64,000 nucleotides of DNA from NCBI GenBank assembly GCA_030427205.1, contig JAUHXC010000002.1, positions 1 to 64,000 on the forward strand. Direction: 5' to 3'. Both the position numbers and the translations under genes were made by a program. Shown here piece by piece: positions 18,976 through 26,940 of the stretch. Numbering within the stretch: position 1 is the first letter of the stretch; each line of letters opens with the position of its first letter. The notes below the pieces were generated by a model, which did not search any database, was not told where the DNA came from, and saw nothing but the letters and a program-made list of their open reading frames with translations. The stretch is from a bacterium. GTDB taxonomy: Bacteria; Myxococcota_A; Bradymonadia; UBA7976; UBA1532.

Positions 18976-19604
18976 CCCTGCTTCGGCTGCTGCTCGCCGC
19001 CCTCGCGAGCGGGGCGGTGCTGCTCGACGCGGCGCTCTCCGGCGATCGCAAGGCCATCGACGGCCTCGTGAGCCGTTTGATGCCGGTGGTGCGCGCCATC
19101 TGCCGCCGGGTGCTCGAACGCCGCGCCGGCCGCCGCCTCGGGCCCTACGACGGCGACGATCTGGTGCAGGAGGTCTGGCTCATCCTCATGCGGGACGACG
19201 CGCAGCGCCTGCGGCAGTACGACGCGGCGCGCGGGTCGTCGCTGGAGAGCTACGTGGCGATGGTCGCCCGCAGCGAGGCGGCCAAGGTCCTGCGCCGCGA
19301 GCAGGCGGCCAAGCGGGGTGGGGGGGCCGAGATCGGCGCGCTCGACGACGCCCGCGGGGTCGCCGGCGGATACGATCCCGAGGCGGTGGCGCTGGGGCGA
19401 TCGCTGCAGGCCGATCTGCAGAGCCACCTCGCCGAGCAGCTCGCCCCGAAGGGCCGACTGATCCTGCGTCTGCTGTATGCCGACGGTCTTTCACCGGCCG
19501 AGGCGGCGCAGACGATCGGCTGCACGACCCAGGTCGTCTACAACTGGCAGCACAAGATCCGCACCCTCATTCGGGCGCGTCTGGCCGAGGTCCAGCCGGC
19601 TTGA
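18972..19604 (+). CDS. Sigma-70 family (ECF-like) RNA polymerase sigma factor
   Basis: A 210-aa protein. Region 2 is seen in DDLVQEVWLIL and RGSSLESYVAMVARSEA, and region 4 in LSPAEAAQTIGCTTQVVYNW, a helix-turn-helix that would read the -35 element. The ATG overlaps the anti-sigma stop (ATGA). The first 18 residues (TLLRLLLAALASGAVLL) are unusually hydrophobic for a sigma factor; a GTG at 19017 would remove them and start at LLDAALSGDRKA, a typical ECF beginning. Its 3' end overlaps the convergent TetR gene by 38 bases. It presumably directs a small regulon held off by the membrane anti-sigma; its target promoters cannot be told from here. Confidence 0.8.
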   Translation: MTLLRLLLAALASGAVLLDAALSGDRKAIDGLVSRLMPVVRAICRRVLERRAGRRLGPYDGDDLVQEVWLILMRDDAQRLRQYDAARGSSLESYVAMVARSEAAKVLRREQAAKRGGGAEIGALDDARGVAGGYDPEAVALGRSLQADLQSHLAEQLAPKGRLILRLLYADGLSPAEAAQTIGCTTQVVYNWQHKIRTLIRARLAEVQPA

Positions 19605-20280
19605 GGCCGGGGAAGAGGATGGCGGGCGCAGCAGGGGTCCGGCCGGCCTCGGTCTCGGCCGGCGGCGGTCGCCCGACCAGCCCGTAGAGCAGCTGCCCGC
19701 TGATCGCCTCGACATAGCGTTCGAAGAAGGCGTCGTCCGTCGGCAGCCCGGCCACGACCCGCTCGAGCATCGGGCGGATCATGAAGTGGGACATCACCGC
19801 GCTGCCCAGGGCGGGCCCGAGGAAGTGCATGTCGCCGGTGCGCCCGATGGGCCCGAAGACGTGGGTCGCCATGAGCTGGACCACCTCGTGGATCCGCGAC
19901 GCCTTCTGCTCGAGCACGCCCGGCGCCTCTCGCGGCAGGTCGATGAAGGCGACCCGCATGGCGGCCCCCTGATGCCGCGCCACGGTCACCGCCGCCCGGA
20001 CCCAGGCGCGCACCTTGCCCTCGACGGTTTCGGCGCTCTCCAGGGCGCCCTTGACCGCTGCGACGTATCGATCGTGCTGGTCGTCGAGCAGCTTCTCCAG
20101 CACGCCCTGTTTGCTGCCGAAGTAGTAGTTGATCATCGACAGCGAGACGCCCGCGCGCCGGGCGAGCTCGCGCATGCCCGTGCCGCCGAAGCCCTTCTCG
20201 GCGAAGAGCGCCGCCGCCGCTTCGAGCACCCGATCCCGCTGCTCTTTGCGGGCGCTGCCGTCCTGTCCCGCCCGGCTCAT
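19567..20280 (-). CDS. TetR/AcrR-family repressor of the efflux operon
   Basis: A 237-aa protein. The N-terminal helix-turn-helix spans about residues 12-58: RDRVLEAAAALFAEKGFGGTGMRELARRAGVS, then MINYYFGSKQGVLEKLL, a classic TetR signature. The C-terminal ligand domain is helical, with a C-terminal extension after about residue 200. The ATG at 20280 overlaps the RND pump stop (ATGA), so the repressor is made only when the pump is transcribed, a self-limiting arrangement. Its likely binding site is the inverted repeat at 26238-26286 in front of the operon. The gene ends 38 bases inside the convergent sigma gene. Confidence 0.9.
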   Translation of the reverse strand: MSRAGQDGSARKEQRDRVLEAAAALFAEKGFGGTGMRELARRAGVSLSMINYYFGSKQGVLEKLLDDQHDRYVAAVKGALESAETVEGKVRAWVRAAVTVARHQGAAMRVAFIDLPREAPGVLEQKASRIHEVVQLMATHVFGPIGRTGDMHFLGPALGSAVMSHFMIRPMLERVVAGLPTDDAFFERYVEAISGQLLYGLVGRPPPAETEAGRTPAAPAILFPGLKPAGPRPDAPE

Positions 20281-23200
20281 GCGGCCTCCGCGTCGTCGAG
20301 GATCTCGTGCATCTCGTGCGCGTCGTCGGCCGGGTATACCCAGCGCCACGCGCGCACGATGTCATCGAGGATGAGATAGTAGGCCGGCACGACCACCAAT
20401 ACGATCACGGTCGCCGAGAGCACGCCGAAGCCCAGGCTGATGGCCATCGGGATGAGGAAGCGGGCCTGCATCGAGGTCTCGAAGATCATCGGCATCAACC
20501 CGAAGAAGGTCGTCAGCGAGGTCAGCAGGATCGGCCGGAAGCGCCGGGCGCCGCCCTGGATCACCGCTTCGGTCGCCGTCGCGCCGGCCCGTTTGAACTC
20601 GTTGGTCGCCACGATCATGATCAGCGAGTCGTTCACCACCACCCCCGACAGCGCGACGATGCCCAGCACGCTGATCACGCTGAGGTCATAGCCCATCACG
20701 ATGTGCCCCAGGATCGCGCCGACGACGCCGAAGGGGATGACCGACATCACCAGGAAGGGCTGCAGGTAGCTGCGGAAGGGCACCGCGAGCAGGCCGTAGA
20801 TCGCCAGGATGGCCATCATGAAGTTGAAGCCGAGCGCGCCCAGGCTCTCGCGCTGCTCGCGCTGCTCGCCTTCGAGGCTGTAGGTCAGCCCGGGGGTGGA
20901 GGCCATGAGCCCCGGCAACACCTCTTTCTCGATGCGTGAGAGCACCTCGTTGGCGTTGGCCTGGGTCTCGTCGATGTCGGCGGTCACGTTGAGCACCCGC
21001 CGGCCGTCCACCCGATTGATCGCGGTCTCGGCCTTGCCCGGCTTCAGATGCGCCGCCAGCGCCAGCGGGACCTCGCCGCCGCTCGGCGTGCGCAGCACCA
21101 GCCCCTCGAGGCTCTCGGCGGTGCGGCGGTCGGCATAGGGCAGCTTGACCATCACCTTGACCTCGTCCCGCCCCCGCTGCTGACGCAGGGCCTCGCTGCC
21201 GAAGAAGGCCGAGCGCAGCTGGCGGGCGAGGTCGCTCTCGGTCAGCCCCGCCGAGCGGCCCACCGCGGTGAGGGTCGCGTCGAACTGCGCCTTGCCGTTG
21301 CTGAAGCCGGGATCGATGTCGCGCAGCCCCTGGAAGTCGGCGATCGACTCGCCGAGCCGCTCGGCGGCCCTCTCGAGCACCACGGTCTCGGGGTGGCTGA
21401 TCTGGATGTCGACCGGCGCGCCGGCGCTCGGCCCCATGCTGAAGGCGAAGCTCTGGGTCTCGACGCCCACCAGCGTGCCCACCTCTTCGCGCCATTGCTG
21501 CACGAACTCGCGGGCGGTGATGTCCCGCTGATCGATGGGCACGAGCTGGATCTGCACGTCGACGATGTGGCTGCCGGTGGGCCCGGCCTGCCCCGGCCGG
21601 AAGCCGCCGATGCTGCTGCCGACCTGCGCGTAGAGGCCGCGCTTGATGGCCTCGCCACCGTTGCGCTCGACCACCCGGGCGGCGGCGGACATCAGCCGCT
21701 CGCCGATGGCCCGCGTCTCTTCGACCGGCGCGCCGATGGGCAGGCGGATGCTGGCCGCGGCCACCTCGCTCTCGATCTTGGGGAAGAACCCGAACTTGAC
21801 GAACCCGCCCGCCGCGAGCCCGGCGGTGGCGAAGAGCACCGCGAGCGCGCCGGCGGCGACCAGGTAGCGGTTGCGCGCGAGCCGGTGGGCGAAGGGCACG
21901 TAGAGCCGCTCGATGAACCGGTCGAGGCCGTCGGAGAACTTGCGCTGCTGGCGGTTGATCCAGCCGATGACGCCGCCGACCTCGCGGCTGCCGTGGGCCA
22001 GGTGGGCCGGCAGGATGAGCAGCGACTCGACCAGCGAGAAGATGAGCACCGCGATCACGATGATCGGGATGACGCCGAAGATCTTGCCGGTGAAGCCGGG
22101 CACGAAGAGCAGCGGGCCGAAGGTGGCGACGGTGGTCGCGACGGCGAACACGATGGGCGAGGCGACCTGCTGCACGCCTTCGATCGCCGCGCGCAGGAAC
22201 GGTTTGCCCTGGCGGCGGTGCTCGAAGATGTTCTCGCCGACGACGATCGCGTCGTCGACCACGATGCCGAGCACCAGCAAGAACGCGAACATGGAGATCA
22301 TGTTGATCGACGCCCCGAAGAGGGGCATCAGCAGGAAGGCGCCGAGGAACGAGATCGGGATGCCGAGCATGACCCAGAAGGCGAGGCGGATCTCCAGGAA
22401 GAGCCCCAGCACCACCATCACCAGCGCCAGCCCCATGCCGGCGTTGCGCAGCAAGAGCGAGATGCGGTCGGCGTAGATCTCCGACTGATCGTCCCACGTG
22501 GCCAGCTCGACGCCGGCCGGCAGCGCGAGGTCGGCCACGTAGCCCTCGACCGCCTCGGCGATCTGCACCGGGGTCTGGTCGCCGACCCGGTAGACGTTGA
22601 GCCGCACCGCGCGCTGCCCTTCGAAGAGCGACTCCTGATCGGTCTCGCCGAAGCCGTCGCGGATGGTGGCGATCTCGCCCAGCTTCACCTGGGTGCCGTC
22701 GGCCCGCGAGATGAGGGTGATGTCGGCGAACTCGGCGCCCACGTCCCGCCGCTCGGTCGTGCGCACCAGCACCTCGCCGCCCGCCGCCCGCACCGCGCCG
22801 CCGGGCAGCTCGACCGAGGCCTGACGGATGGCTCCGGCGATGCGCTCGAGCGTCAGCCCGTAGGCCCGCAGCGTCGCCTGGGGCACCTCGACGGCGATCT
22901 CCCGGGGCGGTACGCCGCTGAGGTCGGTCTGGGTGACCACGGTCTCGGCCAGCAGCCCCGAGCGGACGCGCTCGGCGGTCTGGCGCAGCACCTCGTGGCT
23001 CAGGTCGCCATACACGATGACCGCGATGACGTTGCGCACCGCCGGGGCCGCCGAGACCACCGGGCGCTCGGCCTCTTCGGGGAAGCTCTGGATGCGGTCG
23101 ACCGCCACCTTGACGTCGTTCTGCACCGCGTCGAGGTCGGCGCCGGTCAGCAGCTCGACCTGGATGCTGGCCGAGCCCTCGCTGGCGGTGCTCTTGACCC

Positions 23201-23498
23201 GCTTGACGCCGTCGATGCCGCGCACGGCCTCTTCGACCGCGAGCACGATGCCCTGCTCGACCTCTTCGGGGCTGGCCCCGGGGTAGACCACGGTCACCGT
23301 CACGAAGTCCGGATCGAACTCGGGGAAGACCTCCTGCTTGACGTTGGCGCTCATCATGAGCCCGCCGACGATCAGCAGGAACATCAGCAGGTTGGCGGCG
23401 ACGGTATTGCGCGCCATCCAGGCCAGCGCCCCGTGGCGCGCACGGCGGGGCCGGGCCCCGGCCTCGACTGGGGTGGCGCGGTCGTCGGGGGCGCTCAT
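20277..23498 (-). CDS. RND-family efflux pump inner-membrane subunit (HAE1/AcrB-like)
   Basis: A 1073-aa protein, the usual length for the family. The N-terminus has the first membrane helix after WMARNTVAANLLMFLLIVGG and then KQEVFPEFDPDFVTVTVVYP, matching AcrB/MexB-type porter entry. The TM4 proton-relay motif is present as GIVVDDAIVVGENIFEHR (paired Asp residues). A second duplicated half ends with LTSLTTFFGLMPMIFE and GVVVNDSLIMIVATNEFKR. It would use the proton gradient to expel drugs, lipids or other amphiphiles through the partner fusion and outer-membrane proteins encoded just upstream. Start and stop overlap the neighbours by four bases on each side. Confidence 0.95.
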   Translation of the reverse strand: MSAPDDRATPVEAGARPRRARHGALAWMARNTVAANLLMFLLIVGGLMMSANVKQEVFPEFDPDFVTVTVVYPGASPEEVEQGIVLAVEEAVRGIDGVKRVKSTASEGSASIQVELLTGADLDAVQNDVKVAVDRIQSFPEEAERPVVSAAPAVRNVIAVIVYGDLSHEVLRQTAERVRSGLLAETVVTQTDLSGVPPREIAVEVPQATLRAYGLTLERIAGAIRQASVELPGGAVRAAGGEVLVRTTERRDVGAEFADITLISRADGTQVKLGEIATIRDGFGETDQESLFEGQRAVRLNVYRVGDQTPVQIAEAVEGYVADLALPAGVELATWDDQSEIYADRISLLLRNAGMGLALVMVVLGLFLEIRLAFWVMLGIPISFLGAFLLMPLFGASINMISMFAFLLVLGIVVDDAIVVGENIFEHRRQGKPFLRAAIEGVQQVASPIVFAVATTVATFGPLLFVPGFTGKIFGVIPIIVIAVLIFSLVESLLILPAHLAHGSREVGGVIGWINRQQRKFSDGLDRFIERLYVPFAHRLARNRYLVAAGALAVLFATAGLAAGGFVKFGFFPKIESEVAAASIRLPIGAPVEETRAIGERLMSAAARVVERNGGEAIKRGLYAQVGSSIGGFRPGQAGPTGSHIVDVQIQLVPIDQRDITAREFVQQWREEVGTLVGVETQSFAFSMGPSAGAPVDIQISHPETVVLERAAERLGESIADFQGLRDIDPGFSNGKAQFDATLTAVGRSAGLTESDLARQLRSAFFGSEALRQQRGRDEVKVMVKLPYADRRTAESLEGLVLRTPSGGEVPLALAAHLKPGKAETAINRVDGRRVLNVTADIDETQANANEVLSRIEKEVLPGLMASTPGLTYSLEGEQREQRESLGALGFNFMMAILAIYGLLAVPFRSYLQPFLVMSVIPFGVVGAILGHIVMGYDLSVISVLGIVALSGVVVNDSLIMIVATNEFKRAGATATEAVIQGGARRFRPILLTSLTTFFGLMPMIFETSMQARFLIPMAISLGFGVLSATVIVLVVVPAYYLILDDIVRAWRWVYPADDAHEMHEILDDAEAA

Positions 23499-24757
23499 CG
23501 GCTCTTCTCCGCGGCGTCGTCCGCCTCGGCCTCGCCGTCACGGCGGGCCACCTTCGGCGGATTGTCCTTGCCAGCGGCGGGCGCCGCCGCGCTGCCCGTC
23601 GGCGCGGGCGCGTCGCCGGCGACCGCGAGCTTCATGCCCGCGATGGGCGCCGAGATCCGGCTGCGGACGATGCGCGCGTCGGCGGCGACCCCGCGCACCA
23701 CCACCCGATCCCGCTCACGGCGCAGCACGGTCACCGGCTCGATCGCCAGGGTGCCCTCGGCGCCGACCCGCCAGACCCGATCGTCGCCGCGCAGGGCCTC
23801 GCGGGGCAGGGCGAAGGCGTCGGTCAGCGGTCGGCCATCCAGCGTCACGTCCACCGTCGCGCCGAGCAGCAGCGGCGTCTGCGACGGATCCGCCAGACCC
23901 AGCGGATCGCGCACTTCGACGATGATGCGCGCCATGAGGCCGCTCGGATCGACGTCGGGCAGCTGGCGCAGCACCGCGCCCGTGCGCTCCACGCGCCGCC
24001 CATCGCCCAGGACCTGCACCACCTGCGCCGCGCTGCCGGGCACCTCGAGCCAGCTCAGCTCGGCGCTCGGCAGCGAGACCTGCACCCACCACACGTCGCT
24101 GCCGACCAGCGTGCCCAGCGGCGCGCCCGGGCGGGCGACCTGGCCCACGTCGACGCTCTCGTTGCGCACCACCGCGTTGAACGGCGCCTCGATCGTCGTG
24201 CGCACATAGGCCAGCCGCGCCTGCTGCAGCGCGCTGCGGGCGCCCTCCAGATCGGCGCGGGCCCCGTCGATCTGCGGCTCGCGCAGGGCGAGCGCCCGGC
24301 CGCGCTGCGAGGCGCCGGTCTCGCCGACGATGGCCCACTCGCGCTCGGCGACGACCTTGCGGCTCTCCTCCTGGCGCAGCGCGACCTCGGCCCGCTTGAC
24401 GCTGGCCTGCGCCTGCTTGATCTGCAGGAAGTAGTCCCGTCGGTCGAGCTGCACCAGCAGGTCGCCCTCGGCGACGCGACCGCCGGCGACGAACCCTTCG
24501 CCCACCGTCTCGATGCGCCCGGTCACCTCGGCCTGCAGCGCCACCTCGCGGGCGGGCACCAGCGTGCCCAGGGCCCGGATCTGCGCCGGGCCGTCCGCCG
24601 CGGTGGGCGTCACGATCTCGACCGGCTGAGCCACTTCGATCGGCGGTTTCTTGGGCGGTGCTTTGCGCATCGACTTGAGCCCGCGGAAGGCCCCGAGGCC
24701 CAGCGCCAGCACCAAGAGCGGCAGGATGATCTTCAGCGCGATACGCAGGGCGTTCAT
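23495..24757 (-). CDS. RND efflux periplasmic adaptor (membrane fusion protein)
   Basis: A 420-aa protein anchored by an N-terminal membrane helix (IALKIILPLLVLALGLG). The HlyD-like order is intact: a lipoyl half (EVTGRIETVGEGFVAGGRVAEGDLL), an alpha-helical hairpin of about 90 residues (LQIKQAQASVKRAEVALRQ onward), the second lipoyl half (TTIEAPFNAVVRNESVDVGQ), then beta-barrel and membrane-proximal domains. The last 45 residues are Ala-, Pro- and Lys-rich and probably disordered. It bridges the RND pump and the outer-membrane channel. It overlaps the outer-membrane-factor stop by ATGA at 24754-24757. Confidence 0.93.
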   Translation of the reverse strand: MNALRIALKIILPLLVLALGLGAFRGLKSMRKAPPKKPPIEVAQPVEIVTPTAADGPAQIRALGTLVPAREVALQAEVTGRIETVGEGFVAGGRVAEGDLLVQLDRRDYFLQIKQAQASVKRAEVALRQEESRKVVAEREWAIVGETGASQRGRALALREPQIDGARADLEGARSALQQARLAYVRTTIEAPFNAVVRNESVDVGQVARPGAPLGTLVGSDVWWVQVSLPSAELSWLEVPGSAAQVVQVLGDGRRVERTGAVLRQLPDVDPSGLMARIIVEVRDPLGLADPSQTPLLLGATVDVTLDGRPLTDAFALPREALRGDDRVWRVGAEGTLAIEPVTVLRRERDRVVVRGVAADARIVRSRISAPIAGMKLAVAGDAPAPTGSAAAPAAGKDNPPKVARRDGEAEADDAAEKSR

Positions 24758-26226
24758 CGGCGGTCTCCTTCGGAGTCGGTGGCGCGGGCCGCCACCGGCG
24801 GACGCAGCTCGGTGGTCCAGGCGCCGCCCAGCGCCCGATGCAGTTGAATGCGATAGGCGATGCGCTGGCGGCGGGCCGACAGCAGGCTCACCTCGTTGCG
24901 CTGTACGCCCTGCAGGGCGCTGAGCACGGGCAGATAGTCGGTCAGGCCTTCCATGTAGCGGGCGCGGGCCTGCTCGTAGAGCCGCCGGCTGACATCCAGC
25001 TCGGCCTGCAGGCGGTCGAGGGTCTCGGCCTGCCGCGCCTCGAGCACCAGCGCGTCCTCGACCTCGGCGAAGGCCCGCAGCGTGGTCTGGGTGAAGGCCG
25101 CCAGCGCGCCCTCGACCGCGGCGCGGTTGCGCTCGACCTCCGCCGCCCGCCGCCCGCCGTCGAAGATCGGCGCCAGCAGGTTGCCGGCGAGGCTCCAGAC
25201 CCAGCGATCGATGAGATCGCCGAAGCTCTGCGCCTCGAAGCCGATGCTGGCGCTGAGGGTGATGTTGGGCAGGCGGCCGGCGATGGCGGCCCCGACGCGT
25301 TCGTCGGCGGCGGCGACCCGCAGCTGGGCGGCGTGGATGTCGGGGCGGCGGGTCAACAGATCGGCCGGTACGCCGGCGGCGGGCAGGGCAGGGGGGTCGG
25401 GCACCTCGACGCTGGCCCCGCCGAGCGCCGCGCCGGCGGACGGCGGCTGGCCGAGCAGGACCGCGAGCTGGTGCTCGAGCGTCGCCCGCCGCCCCTGCAC
25501 CGCGGGCAGCTGGCGCCGGGTCGACAGCAGCAGCTGCTCTTGCTGCAGCACGTCGGCCGCCGACGCCAGCCCTTCACCGAAGCGAAAGCGCGCCAGCTCG
25601 AGCAGCGTGGTGTTGGTCTCGATCTGACTCTCGAGCAGCGCCTCGGTGGAGCGGCTCTCGACCAGCGCGAACCACAGATCGGCGGCGCTGGCGGTCAGGC
25701 TGATCGCCAGCGCCTGCACGTCGAGCGCCGAGGCCTGCACGTCGAGCCGGGCGGCCCGATGGCCGGCGCCGATGCGGTCCCACAGGTCGACCTCGTACTG
25801 CGCGGCGGCCGACAGACTGTAGTTCTCGAAGGTATCGCCCTCGGTGACCGTGGCGATCGGGTTGGCCGGATCGCCGGTGGCCTGGGGCGTGGCCACGTAG
25901 CGCCGGGAGGCGCCGGCGCCGGCGCTGACGTTCGCCGTCGGCAGCCGGGCGGCGCCCTGCTGGGCCGCGACGGCCCGAGACTGGGCCAGGCGGCTCCAGG
26001 CTTGAGCCAGATCGAGGTTGTCGGCGAGCAGCGTCTCGATGACGCCATCGAGGGCCGGATCGCCAAAAGACGTCCACCAGCGATCGGGCGCCGCCGCCGC
26101 GCCGACCGGCTGCTGCCAGGCGTCGGGCAGGGCCGTCGGCCGGATGTCGTCCGCCTTGCGAGCGGTGTGGAACGGGTTGCACGCGAGCAGGCTCGCGGCG
26201 AGGGCTGCCGGCAGCAGGGGACGCAT
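24754..26226 (-). CDS. Outer-membrane efflux lipoprotein (NodT/OprM-type)
   Basis: A 490-aa protein. The ATG at 26226 is preferred over an upstream one at 26262 because GAGAGG lies seven bases before it and it opens directly into a lipoprotein signal (RPLLPAALAASLLAC, Cys16), and because the longer form would start inside the operator. Two TolC-like halves are seen, each with long helical hairpins (LADNLDLAQAWSRLAQSRAV; YEQARARYMEGLTDYLPVL). It is the first gene of the operon and forms the exit duct of the tripartite pump. Confidence 0.93.
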   Translation of the reverse strand: MRPLLPAALAASLLACNPFHTARKADDIRPTALPDAWQQPVGAAAAPDRWWTSFGDPALDGVIETLLADNLDLAQAWSRLAQSRAVAAQQGAARLPTANVSAGAGASRRYVATPQATGDPANPIATVTEGDTFENYSLSAAAQYEVDLWDRIGAGHRAARLDVQASALDVQALAISLTASAADLWFALVESRSTEALLESQIETNTTLLELARFRFGEGLASAADVLQQEQLLLSTRRQLPAVQGRRATLEHQLAVLLGQPPSAGAALGGASVEVPDPPALPAAGVPADLLTRRPDIHAAQLRVAAADERVGAAIAGRLPNITLSASIGFEAQSFGDLIDRWVWSLAGNLLAPIFDGGRRAAEVERNRAAVEGALAAFTQTTLRAFAEVEDALVLEARQAETLDRLQAELDVSRRLYEQARARYMEGLTDYLPVLSALQGVQRNEVSLLSARRQRIAYRIQLHRALGGAWTTELRPPVAARATDSEGDRR

Positions 26227-26237
26227 GGTGGACCTCT

Positions 26238-26290
26238 CGAACGAACGTTCGAACGGCGTCATCGGTATCGTTCGAACGTTCGTTCGTCAA
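26238..26290 (-). promoter_or_regulatory. Inverted-repeat TetR operator overlapping the efflux promoter
   Basis: Two exact 18-bp inverted arms, CGAACGAACGTTCGAACG at 26238-26255 and its reverse complement at 26269-26286, are separated by 13 bases. Each arm itself contains a shorter palindrome centred on GAACGTTC. On the minus strand TTGACG (26285-26290) makes a good -35, and a weak -10 (TACCGA, 26262-26267) falls 17 bases on, so one arm fills the -35/-10 spacer and the other covers the region just after it, 12 bases before the ATG at 26226. This is where a TetR dimer pair would block transcription. That the regulator is the operon's own TetR is inferred. Confidence 0.75.
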
Positions 26291-26513
26291 GCTAATGGGG
26301 CGTCTCGCCACATAACTTCACGAAGCCGCAACATCCGAAATCGAGACACCTCAAAAAGTTTGAGTTGTAACCGTTTGCCCGGCAGTGGTATCTCATGGGT
26401 CGACGGCGCGCGGTGCGTCGTCAGAACGTAGACTTCGCGGGCAGCCGTTTCGCGCTGCCCGACACCGGCGAGGAGTCAGCCCCCTCGATCGGTCCCAACG
26501 GTTGGCTGTGCGA

Positions 26514-26798
26514 ATGTATCGGTGCGAGATCTGTGGTGATTCTTCGAAGCCTGGCGATCAGGCATATCACATCATCGTCGAGACCCGTGATGTCTCCTAT
26601 CCCCGGCGGTCCCATTCACAGGCCCCGATGAAGCGCAAGGATCGGACGAAGCGCAAGCGTTGGCGCGCCGATCCCGGCGGTGAGGGCATGGAGATCGTCA
26701 ACGAGGCGCTGGCCTGCGTCGACTGCGCGGCGAAGTACTCGCGCAAGGTGCATGGCGCGGGCCCCTCCGGCGAAGAACAGCTCGCAGCGCACGGGTGA
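26514..26798 (+). CDS. Small CxxC (zinc-ribbon-like) protein of unknown function
   Basis: A 94-aa protein starting at MYRCEICGDSSKPGD; the frame is open upstream to 26385 but the upstream residues look non-coding. Two CxxC pairs, CEIC near the start and CVDC at about residue 74, could bind one zinc. Between them lies a strongly basic stretch (MKRKDRTKRKRWRADPGG), which could contact nucleic acid. A GC-rich hairpin follows the stop. I do not recognise the family. An untranslated leader of more than 100 bases is possible, with a weak promoter near 26355-26392. Confidence 0.6.
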   Translation: MYRCEICGDSSKPGDQAYHIIVETRDVSYPRRSHSQAPMKRKDRTKRKRWRADPGGEGMEIVNEALACVDCAAKYSRKVHGAGPSGEEQLAAHG

Positions 26799-26802
26799 AT
26801 CG

Positions 26803-26820
26803 GCCGGGCTTCGGCCCGGC
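26803..26820 (+). terminator. GC-rich UUCG-loop hairpin after the small CxxC gene
   Basis: GCCGGGC and GCCCGGC form a perfect 7-bp stem around a TTCG tetraloop, five bases after the stop. No T-run follows, so it is a weak intrinsic terminator or an mRNA-stabilising hairpin. Confidence 0.4.
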
Positions 26821-26940
26821 AGACCCTGCGCCCCGTCCTCCCGCCTGCCGTATCGGCCCATCCCCTCAACCCTCCGCCATGACCATCCGCAGCACGCCGG
26901 ACTCGACTTGTCCGGCGGCGCGATGCTATCTCCCCACGCC

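Noticed and set aside
21048..24209. A 1053-aa plus-strand frame opposite the RND pump and adaptor
   Set aside because: It spans two real genes in antisense, with His/Asp/Glu-rich low-complexity sequence.
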